Below, piece after piece: positions 8,535-14,985 of a DNA stretch of 51,296 nt. Each line of letters starts with the position of its first letter. Positions within the stretch are counted from its first letter, which is position 1. The DNA is from Promethearchaeia archaeon (GTDB lineage Archaea > Asgardarchaeota > Lokiarchaeia > Sigyniarchaeales > SOKP01). A program made the translations under genes and the position numbers. The notes beneath the pieces were generated by a model that worked only from the letters and a program-made list of their open reading frames with translations, made no database searches and was not told the DNA's origin. The DNA lies in contig JAHQWJ010000025.1 in NCBI GenBank assembly GCA_029856125.1, positions 1 to 51,296 on the forward strand, given 5' to 3'.

Positions 8535-9338
8535 TTAACCTCTATAATCTAAAATTATAACTGCATCCACAAAAAGCTCGTAATTCTCATCTTCGTCGTT
8601 ATCATGAATTACTACCTTTTCAACTTCATCCAATTCTCCTTTAATTTCTAAAAGATCTGATTCGTGTAATATTTTAACTTCTGAGTGCTTTAATTTCTTC
8701 CGTAATTCGACATTACCAGGGATTGATTTCGCAGTTGTTACTAAAATTACTCTTCCTGTGTATTCTGTTAATTTTATTGCGAGTTCTAAGGAATCGTCTC
8801 CCGAGTCAACTATTAGGATTCTTTTTTCTCTTAGTTCCTCCAAATTTGCTGGAACGATATCGTAAACTCCCTTTCCAAAAAACTTTTCCACTCCTAGTAT
8901 TACTCGAAGACCTATTTGACATGAAGTTACAATTTCTACTTCTGGAGTCGTACCTAAGCGGTAGTTATTAATTGCTGCTTGTAAAGCATCGGCAGCTAGA
9001 TTCGAACAATGCATCTTAATAGGCGGAAGACCATCTAATTCGTCAGCTACATCTTGCCTAGATATTTTGTAGGCTTCGTCAAGAGTCATTCCTTTTGCCA
9101 TCTCAGTTATCATTGAGGATGTGGCAACTGCAGATCCGCAACCAAATGTTTTAAATTTAAGATCTTCGATTATCTCCTCGCCATCGTCATTTTTGCCAAC
9201 CTTTATGTATATCCACATAAGATCTCCACAGACTGGATTTCCAACTTGGCCAACTCCATCAGCTTCTTCTATTTCCCCAACATTTCGAGGATTCTTAAAA
9301 TGGTCTAATACTTTATCAGAATATTGAGTAGATTTCAT
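8535..9338 (-). CDS. iscU: IscU/NifU-type Fe-S scaffold fused to a thioredoxin-reductase-like domain
   Basis: Residues 1-130 are a complete IscU scaffold with all three cluster cysteines and the Asp: NPVCGDLMW, FKTFGCGSAVATSS and MHCSNLAADA. Residues about 131-160 (TSCQIGLRVILGVEKFFGKG) hold a further Cys. Residues about 165-267 resemble the NAD(P)H-binding domain of thioredoxin reductase: ILIVDSGDDSLELAIKLTEY corresponds to the GGGxSAxExAxxL helix, RVILVTT to VTLVHR, VELRKKLKHSEVKILHES to the KILQERL...EVLWNS stretch, and LFVDAVIILDYRG to LPVDGVFVxIG. The glycine-rich nucleotide loop is eroded (DSGDDS), so cofactor binding is doubtful. IscU normally ends near 130-150 aa. Four bases separate it from iscS. 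The domain match is from memory of the family. Confidence 0.9.
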   Translation of the reverse strand: MKSTQYSDKVLDHFKNPRNVGEIEEADGVGQVGNPVCGDLMWIYIKVGKNDDGEEIIEDLKFKTFGCGSAVATSSMITEMAKGMTLDEAYKISRQDVADELDGLPPIKMHCSNLAADALQAAINNYRLGTTPEVEIVTSCQIGLRVILGVEKFFGKGVYDIVPANLEELREKRILIVDSGDDSLELAIKLTEYTGRVILVTTAKSIPGNVELRKKLKHSEVKILHESDLLEIKGELDEVEKVVIHDNDEDENYELFVDAVIILDYRG

Positions 9339-9342
9339 ATTA

Positions 9343-10533
9343 TTATTTTACCTCTTCATATTTTTTTAGTAGATCAGAAGGTGTTAACGGCGACAACTTT
9401 CTCAATCTCTTTACTTGATCAGGCAATACTTCTAAAAGACGATCAATGTCAGTTTCGCGAGTAGTTCTTCCTAACGAAACCAATAGACTTCCATGCGCTT
9501 CTTCGTGGAGAAGACCCATTGCAATAAGAGTATGGGACGGTTCTAATGTTTTTGAGCTACACGCTGAACCAGTAGCGGCTGCTATATTATGCTCTTTTAA
9601 AGTTAATATTAACGATTCTCCCTCAATATAGTCAAACCGGAAGTGTGCGTTGTGAGGAAGCCTTTCTTCTTGATGACCGTTTAAGTGCGATTTTGGAATT
9701 GTGTCTAAAACGTTTTTAATAAGCTTGTCTCTTAAAATTTTTAATTTTTCTGATTCTTTAGGCATTACTTCTTTTGCGATTTCAGCAGCTTTAGCAAAAC
9801 CAACTATTCCTGGAACATTTTCGGACCCTGATCTCATCCCCCTCTCTTGACCACCGCCTATCATCATTGGATTTACGCGAACCCCTTTTTTTAAATAGAG
9901 CGCACCAACCCCTCTAGGACCATAGATGTCGTTGGATGACAATGTTATCAGATCAATTGGAACTTCTTGAACATCAATAGGAATCACACTTTCGCTAGAA
10001 ACTGCGTCTGTATGGAACAGAACTCCCTTCTCTTGAGCAATCTTGCTTATTTCTGCGGTCGGTTGTAGCGTTCCAACTTCATTGCTAGCAGTAGATATAG
10101 AAATTAAAATTGTCTCGTCAGTAATTAACCTTTCAAGCTTGTCTAATCGAATTTTTCCGAATCTATCCACACCTACCCGACTAACTCGAAACCCTTCCCG
10201 TTCAAGGTATTTTCCGATGTTTAAAATTGAAATGTGTTCTATTTCAGAAATAATAATATGGTTCCCTTTTTTCTTTAGCCTCCTCGCTGCACCGATTATT
10301 CCCAAATTATTAGATTCAGTCGCACCTGAAGTAAATAAGATATCGGATGAATTTGGAGCATTGACAAAATTAGCAACCTTTTCCCGCGATTTTTCTAAAA
10401 TGTCTGTAGCAACATCTCCATCGCAATGAAGAGAAGCAGGATTTGCAAAATTTTCGTTAAAATATTGCGTCATCTCAGCTATAACTCTTGCATCGACAGG
10501 TTTTGCAGCTTGGTTATCAAGATAAATACTCAT
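9343..10533 (-). CDS. iscS: IscS/NifS-like protein lacking the PLP lysine
   Basis: A cysteine-desulfurase fold of 396 aa (aminotransferase class V). Conserved parts include YLDNQAAKPVD, FTSGATESNN, EIEHISILN (the PLP-stacking His), FHTDAVSS (the Asp contacting the pyridine nitrogen), GGGQERGMRSGSENV, and the flexible-loop Cys325 in TGSACSSKTLEPS. At the cofactor site, where desulfurases read S-x-H-K-xx-GP-G, this protein has SSNDIYGPRG: His is Asn201 and the PLP lysine is Asp202. I checked this from the bases (AAC GAC at 9928-9933). Archaeoglobus fulgidus IscS has the same Lys-to-Asp change and was reported to lack desulfurase activity while offering a Cys ligand in the IscS-IscU complex. Likely co-scaffold for iscU, which follows four bases later. 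Confidence 0.93.
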   Translation of the reverse strand: MSIYLDNQAAKPVDARVIAEMTQYFNENFANPASLHCDGDVATDILEKSREKVANFVNAPNSSDILFTSGATESNNLGIIGAARRLKKKGNHIIISEIEHISILNIGKYLEREGFRVSRVGVDRFGKIRLDKLERLITDETILISISTASNEVGTLQPTAEISKIAQEKGVLFHTDAVSSESVIPIDVQEVPIDLITLSSNDIYGPRGVGALYLKKGVRVNPMMIGGGQERGMRSGSENVPGIVGFAKAAEIAKEVMPKESEKLKILRDKLIKNVLDTIPKSHLNGHQEERLPHNAHFRFDYIEGESLILTLKEHNIAAATGSACSSKTLEPSHTLIAMGLLHEEAHGSLLVSLGRTTRETDIDRLLEVLPDQVKRLRKLSPLTPSDLLKKYEEVK

Positions 10534-10569
10534 AATTTTTCCCTCTATGATATGATATGTTCGTTTTTG

Positions 10570-10821
10570 CTATTTATTCTTCTTAAAATAAAAAATCAAA
10601 TCGTCTTCATCTTTTAAGAGTTCTACTAGTTCTGTGCCAGTTCGTTTTGCCCATCTCGTCAAATCTTCTTCTGCTGCAGGATCGTCAGCTAAAACTTTAA
10701 ATGTTTGACCGATATCCAAAGACTCTGAAAAAGTTCGCACTTCAAAAAGTGGTTCTGGGCAAAATAATCCTCTCGTATCCAATTCCTCGTCATATTGTAT
10801 TTCTTTTTTTTCTGCAACCAT
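10570..10821 (-). CDS. tusA: TusA/SirA-family sulfur carrier
   Basis: Protein of 83 aa with the sulfur-carrier signature LDTRGLFCPEPLFEVR near residues 15-30, where the Cys of CPxP carries a persulfide, and the fold continuing through FKVLADDPAAEEDLTRWAKR and the terminal strand LIFYFKK. TusA proteins shuttle sulfane sulfur between desulfurases or rhodaneses and acceptors. It is the first gene of the tusA-iscS-iscU cluster, 36 bases before iscS. The start ATG has AAGGTAG upstream, and a TATA-like tttataaaga lies at 10851-10860. The CoADR fusion downstream contains its own TusA domain, so this window has two. Confidence 0.92.
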   Translation of the reverse strand: MVAEKKEIQYDEELDTRGLFCPEPLFEVRTFSESLDIGQTFKVLADDPAAEEDLTRWAKRTGTELVELLKDEDDLIFYFKKNK

Positions 10822-11128
10822 TTTAACTACCTTCTATGACTAATATAATTTTTATAAAGATTTGTCGTATTTAGAATTAATTTAATTTATAATTCTCCTA
10901 AGAGATATACTTTCCATAGTAAATTAAAATTATTTGTTATATTTTAAACAACTTTTTGACATTTAAAAGTGGAAAAAACAGCTTCAAATAAAACGACTTT
11001 ATAATTTATAAATCAACAGATTTGATACCATAAAGTTGGAAAGATTAAAGGATAAAAATATTGTTTATTACTATCCTGCTAAGTTTTTGATATGTTTTAC
11101 TCCTTCAACAGTTTGGTTGTGATAAAGA
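10822..11128. other. intergenic region with promoter and an LRR-family relic
   Basis: This gap between tusA and the HicA-like gene holds the tusA promoter (TATA-like tttataaaga at 10851-10860, read toward the minus strand). Near its other end is a short degraded plus-strand coding trace, listed separately. I see no intact gene, tRNA or strong hairpin in the rest. Confidence 0.5.
11012..11122 (+). pseudogene. possible relic of an LRR-family N-terminus
   Basis: A 36-codon stretch between stops reads INRFDTIKLERLKDKNIVYY and then about 16 more residues. The DTIKLER...NIVYY core resembles the first residues of the big LRR gene (LITLKLEKN...IEIFIE) and the relic behind it at 50491 (YITLKLER...IKIIYF). 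The match is short, so this could be chance. Its bases also share ataaagttggaaag with the relic at 13081. No start codon is present. Confidence 0.3.
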
Positions 11129-11437
11129 TCATAATAAATCTAGAGGATCTATTCCTTTGTTTTCTTTTTGAATACGCAGGAAATCTTCCCTTTTAAGCGT
11201 ACAATCATAGATTCCTAGGAATTCTTCTTCAGTTAGTTTTAGTTGTTTAGACATTCCTTTAATATGAAACGGGCTTAATGTCTTTCCTTTTGCTCCTCGA
11301 CTGCAATGCGTTCTAAATTCTGTTAATTTTCCTTCATGGGCAAAGTATAAGGTTGTTTCGCCCCTGACTTGCATTGTTTGGAACCCTTTTTTACAAAAAA
11401 CTCTTAATAAATCGTCTCGCTTTATACTTTTTACCAT
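11129..11437 (-). CDS. HicA/YcfA-like small protein
   Basis: A 102-aa protein whose first half resembles HicA mRNA-interferase toxins: a basic start (MVKSIKRDDLLRVFCKKGF), the strand pair around QVRGETTLYFAH, then FHIKGMSKQLKLTEEEF in place of the HicA C-terminal helix. The catalytic His of HicA follows the conserved Gly in the GSH motif, but here that position is Thr (RGETT). No HicB-like antitoxin lies next to it, so it is either an orphan of this double-stranded-RNA-binding-like fold or an unrelated protein. Start ATG is the first in frame; spacing to neighbours indicates a single-gene unit. Confidence 0.6.
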   Translation of the reverse strand: MVKSIKRDDLLRVFCKKGFQTMQVRGETTLYFAHEGKLTEFRTHCSRGAKGKTLSPFHIKGMSKQLKLTEEEFLGIYDCTLKREDFLRIQKENKGIDPLDLL

Positions 11438-11749
11438 TACAATCTACTTAAATTTCGCTTTTTATTAGAGATATTAGATCAAATTTGGATTTATTTAAGG
11501 CATCCAGAGAAGATTGGAGAAAGAAATGAAACATTATAGGTACTTAATCAAGTAAGCTAAGCTAATTACCGTGAAATCTATACGCTTTTCCTCGAATAAT
11601 GGTTATATAAATGTGGATTTTAGATTTTTTTATATCTCATCAAGAACTTGCGAATGCGATATTATAAATTCTATTTAAAATTGAATTATATCAAGCTTTT
11701 TTTTTAATACATAGTCTAATTTGGGTTAAACAATAGGGAATCTCTTAAA
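11438..11749. other. intergenic region without recognised feature
   Basis: AT-rich spacer between two minus-strand genes. It contains T/A tracts (for example the nine-base T run at 11697-11705) and the upstream region of the HicA-like gene. I see no open frame with coding character and no obvious structured RNA. Confidence 0.5.
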
Positions 11750-12487
11750 TTAAAGAAAGAGGGTTATTATTGCTCCAAACCAATTATTTAGGTAATGGCA
11801 AATTACGGATATCCAAAGATTTCTTGTTTTCATAAAAATCAATCCAAAAATAAATCCATTAATGAGTTGAAATAAAAATGCTGATATAAGCCTTAAAGAA
11901 TTCCCGTCCAAAAAAAAATTAAAGCAATTCACGGGAATATGTACAGACATGAAAAATATTCCTTGAAAAATTATAGCTTTTTTTTGTCCGATGGCTCTTT
12001 CTAATTTAGATTGAATTATCCCCCTAAACAGAAATTCTTCAAGGAATGCATTAGAATAAATTAGGCTTAACAATAAATACCAAGGGACTTCAACCATAAA
12101 GGTGTTTTTAAATCCAAATATAGCATAAAAAAGAATACCTAAGATTACAATCCCTTTCGATTTTACTTCAGATGTGAAACCAAAGTCTTTACTTGTCCAT
12201 TGATCTCTATAATTGGCAATTATTGACGGAATTAATAGTAACATGATGGTACTAAAGATTAATGTGATCCCTAACGAATTATTAAACCTACTTAAGATAA
12301 AAATGTCTAATGTGAAGTATAAAATTGCTATTAGAGTATAGGTTACAGCTTCAATATATTCTTTTTTTGGATTTTGTGAAATTGGAAGGGGAGTGGGGTA
12401 TTCTCCAAGTTTATTAAAATTGTATAAAAAAAAAATCAGAATTAGGGTTGGTATAATAATAACAAAAATAAGATAATTAAAATCCAT
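11750..12487 (-). CDS. CPBP-family intramembrane protease
   Basis: A 245-aa protein with about seven hydrophobic segments. The CPBP signature is clear: NAFLEEFLFRGIIQ (Glu-Glu and Arg), FFMSVHIPVN (His helix) and VICHYLNNW (second His). It is closer in length to bacterial Abi/CAAX-like proteases than the 287-aa paralogue at 355-1218. Substrate unknown. Starts at ATG 12487 and is preceded by a 240-base gap leading to a broken LRR gene on the other strand. Confidence 0.88.
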   Translation of the reverse strand: MDFNYLIFVIIIPTLILIFFLYNFNKLGEYPTPLPISQNPKKEYIEAVTYTLIAILYFTLDIFILSRFNNSLGITLIFSTIMLLLIPSIIANYRDQWTSKDFGFTSEVKSKGIVILGILFYAIFGFKNTFMVEVPWYLLLSLIYSNAFLEEFLFRGIIQSKLERAIGQKKAIIFQGIFFMSVHIPVNCFNFFLDGNSLRLISAFLFQLINGFIFGLIFMKTRNLWISVICHYLNNWFGAIITLFL

Positions 12488-12730
12488 TATTATTTCCCTC
12501 TACTTTAAGATCACTCGTTTATTTGTTGTCTTGTTATAGTTATAAAAATTTAATGCTATTTAAAAGATAAGGGAGAATATAAATTTCCGTGTTAAAATTA
12601 AAAAAAAAAACCAAACATTTGTAAAGATAAGTAAAGAGAAATTGCGAAAGGTAGTAGAGTAGTTTAGAAATTTACTACTAATACTTTCAAGTTTACTAGC
12701 GTAAAGTTTACCTAACATTTAAATAGGAAA

Positions 12731-13036
12731 TTGAACTTATGGGGTACTTGGGTTAGTGCTTTACCGCAAACTATCACCCGCCTGAAAAAATTGAAGAAAT
12801 TAGATTTAGACAACACACATTTCAGAGAAATTCCGGACTCGATTGGCGATCTTTCTTCCTTGGAGTATTTAAGTTGTAATCCAAGCAGTTCCTGGCGAGA
12901 TACTATAATAAAAATACCCGATACGATATTAAATTGTAAATCGCTTAAAACCTTGAGGTTGAATAGAGAGACTTTAGAAAACCGTTCTCCGATTATATGG
13001 GAATTAAAAAAAAGAGGAGTCGATGTATCATCGTAA
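12731..13036 (+). pseudogene. C-terminal fragment of an LRR protein
   Basis: The frame opens at a TTG only 15 bases after an in-frame stop (12713-12715) and begins in the middle of leucine-rich repeats: ALPQTITRLKKLKKLDLDN, then IPDSIGDLSSLEYLS and IPDTILNCKSLKTLRLN. It ends IIWELKKRGVDVSS, which parallels the end of the 1333-aa LRR protein in this window (IIKKLEKRGIRVLSL). It therefore looks like the 3-prime end of a once larger paralogue; a functional 101-aa LRR protein is less likely. No ribosome binding site is seen before the TTG. Confidence 0.65.
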
Positions 13037-13080
13037 ATTTTCCTTATAATAATATAAAAAAGATATTTTCTACTGGGTGC

Positions 13081-13131
13081 TTGATAATTATAAAGTTGGA
13101 AAGGTTAAGGCTCAAAAATAAAAATAGATAA
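13081..13131 (+). pseudogene. short relic or flank repeat behind the LRR fragment
   Basis: Forty-four bases after the fragment's stop begins ttgataattataaagttgg. The same ttgataattataaa block lies 17 bases after the stop of the large LRR gene (50455-50468). Here the frame reads LIIIKLERLRLKNKNR then stops, again like the LRR-family N-terminal ITLKLE motif. It is best seen as shared 3-prime flank of paralogous LRR genes. Confidence 0.35.
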
Positions 13132-13139
13132 AAAATAAA

Positions 13140-13775
13140 TTATTTTCCAAATGCTTTCTTGATAATTTTTACCCCTGAAACTGCGTCATCCGCGAATAAG
13201 TCAGCTCCGAGCTTTTTGGCAAGTTCCATGTTCAAAGGAGCTCCACCAACGATCAGTTTTACAGAATCCCTTAATCCAGCTGCAATTAAAGCCTCGTGAA
13301 CCACTTTAATTTGTTCAACGGTCATTGTTAATAACGAACTCAAAGCAACAATATTAGCCCCAGTTTCCTTTACTTTATCAATAATAGCATTTTCATCAAC
13401 ATCCATGCCTAAATCGTAGATCTCAAAACCATTGCTCAATAAGAGAGATCCTAAAATATTCTTTCCAATATCGTGATTGTCGCCTTTTACCGTCCCAATA
13501 ATAATCTTTATCTTATCTTGCGATTGATCTGAAGCAGCCAAGGCTGGTTGGAGTACTTTAAACGCTTCCTTCATCGTTTCGCCAGCGAGAACGAGTTCAG
13601 TAAGATAATATTCCTTTTCTTCGTAACGGCGTCCTACTTCGTCCATTCCTTTTGTTAAAGCGTTCATAATATCAAAAGGATCCTTTCCATCTGCTTCTAA
13701 CGCTTCCTTTACAGCAGCCTCAATATCATCTACTTCTAATTCAATAATCAGTTCTGTTAATTTCTCAAAATCCAT
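13140..13775 (-). CDS. cobalamin-binding methyltransferase corrinoid protein
   Basis: A 211-aa corrinoid carrier of the MtbC/MtmC/MtaC type. Residues 1-85 form the helical cap domain typical of these proteins; residues 88-210 form the B12-binding Rossmann domain with GTVKGDNHDIGKN, in which D99-H101-G104 make the DxHxxG motif that gives the lower axial ligand to cobalt, plus LSSLLTMT and VGGAPLN at the dimethylbenzimidazole pocket. It would shuttle a methyl group between a substrate-specific methyltransferase and a second methyltransferase. No partner methyltransferase lies next to it. It fits with CdhE and the Co/Ni transporter in this window. Confidence 0.93.
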   Translation of the reverse strand: MDFEKLTELIIELEVDDIEAAVKEALEADGKDPFDIMNALTKGMDEVGRRYEEKEYYLTELVLAGETMKEAFKVLQPALAASDQSQDKIKIIIGTVKGDNHDIGKNILGSLLLSNGFEIYDLGMDVDENAIIDKVKETGANIVALSSLLTMTVEQIKVVHEALIAAGLRDSVKLIVGGAPLNMELAKKLGADLFADDAVSGVKIIKKAFGK

Positions 13776-14194
13776 TTCTGACTTCTCTTTACATGATTTG
13801 TAAATATTTAATAATAAAAATCTTACTTAAGATAAATATTTTCTAATTTAATCAAGACAAAAATGTATGATTGAAATTAAAAAAGAAGATAGAGAGAAGC
13901 CGGAAATTGACCTCATAAATGAGGTAAAGATTTTGGGATAAAATTTAGTTCCGTACGTTACCATTTAAATTAGGAAATTCCCCAAATCACGGGAAATCCA
14001 TTTTTGTTAGGGGATATTTTTATTTCTGACTTCCTCTCTAAAATACATAATACCATGGCACTATATAAATCTTTGTCTGAAATGTCAATTTCAACCTAAT
14101 ATTTACTTTAAACGTAAAATGATGGCATAAGGTTTTAAATAACTAAGAATTATAGAAAAAAGAATTAAAAGAAGAATTACTCTAAGGATTAAAA
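13776..14194. other. intergenic region between divergent genes
   Basis: Divergent promoter region for the corrinoid protein (minus) and the ABC ATPase (plus). It contains a 24-codon open frame from ATG 13867 to 13941 of unclear meaning, and within it a perfect inverted repeat ACCTCAT-AA-ATGAGGT (13910-13925). No RNA gene is recognised. Confidence 0.45.
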
Positions 14195-14938
14195 ATGGAG
14201 AATGAATTTATCGAAGAGGCTCCAGATATAGAGGACATCGCAGTTTTAAACGAGATTAAAGAAGGACACTTATTAATCTTGGCAACTAATTTAGATAAGG
14301 ATTATGAAATTGGCGATTTTATAGTGAGAGCAGTCGACGGAGTCTCAATAAGAATTAAAGAATCTGCATTCATTATTATTAAAGGGCCATCAGGAGCCGG
14401 AAAAACAACCCTGCTTAATTTAATAGGAGGATTGGACACTCCAAATAGAGGATCAATATACTCTAGTGGAGTCAAGATTAGTAACTTAAAAGAAGAATCC
14501 CTTGCTACCTTTAGGTTGATAAATTCGGGATTTATATTCCAGAGCTACAATCTTATAAGCACCCTTACTGCTGAAGAGAACATAATGTTTCCAATGAAAT
14601 TAGCTGGAATGAGTTTAAAAGAACAACGGGAAAGAGCGTTAAATCTCTTAAATAAAGTAGGTTTAGGGGACAGACGAGAACACTTGCCTTTTCAGTTATC
14701 TGCTGGCGAACAACAGAGGGTTGCTATAGCAAGAGCTTTGGCAAACGATCCTCCGATTATAATTGCAGACGAACCTACAGCAAACTTAGACAAAAAAACG
14801 AGTTTATTTATAAGAGATCTCTTTAGCGATATGAAGCAAGAGGGTAAAACTATTATTATTGCAACTCACGATGATTACTTAATAGAACTCGCAAATCGCG
14901 TCATAAATTTTGAAGACGGTAAAATTGTAAATGAATAA
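14195..14938 (+). CDS. ABC transporter ATPase, LolD/MacB type
   Basis: A 247-aa cytoplasmic ATPase with Walker A GPSGAGKTTLL, Q-loop in FIFQSYNLIS, signature QLSAGEQQRVAIARALAND, Walker B IIIADEPTANLD and the H-loop ATHDD. This class partners with FtsX/MacB-like permeases rather than solute channels. A non-homologous acidic extension of about 35 residues precedes the ABC core. The permease gene follows within 50-110 bases, depending on the start used. They form an operon for a mechanotransmission or lipoprotein-type exporter; the substrate is unknown. Confidence 0.93.
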   Translation: MENEFIEEAPDIEDIAVLNEIKEGHLLILATNLDKDYEIGDFIVRAVDGVSIRIKESAFIIIKGPSGAGKTTLLNLIGGLDTPNRGSIYSSGVKISNLKEESLATFRLINSGFIFQSYNLISTLTAEENIMFPMKLAGMSLKEQRERALNLLNKVGLGDRREHLPFQLSAGEQQRVAIARALANDPPIIIADEPTANLDKKTSLFIRDLFSDMKQEGKTIIIATHDDYLIELANRVINFEDGKIVNE

Positions 14939-14985
14939 CCTGTTAATTCACAAGCAAAAAATTAAAAAAATACGGTGCCGTTAAA

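Noticed and set aside
13867..13941. 24-codon frame MIEIKKEDREKPEIDLINEV with a palindrome inside
   Set aside because: Too short to support as a gene and no ribosome binding site; kept only as part of the intergenic description.
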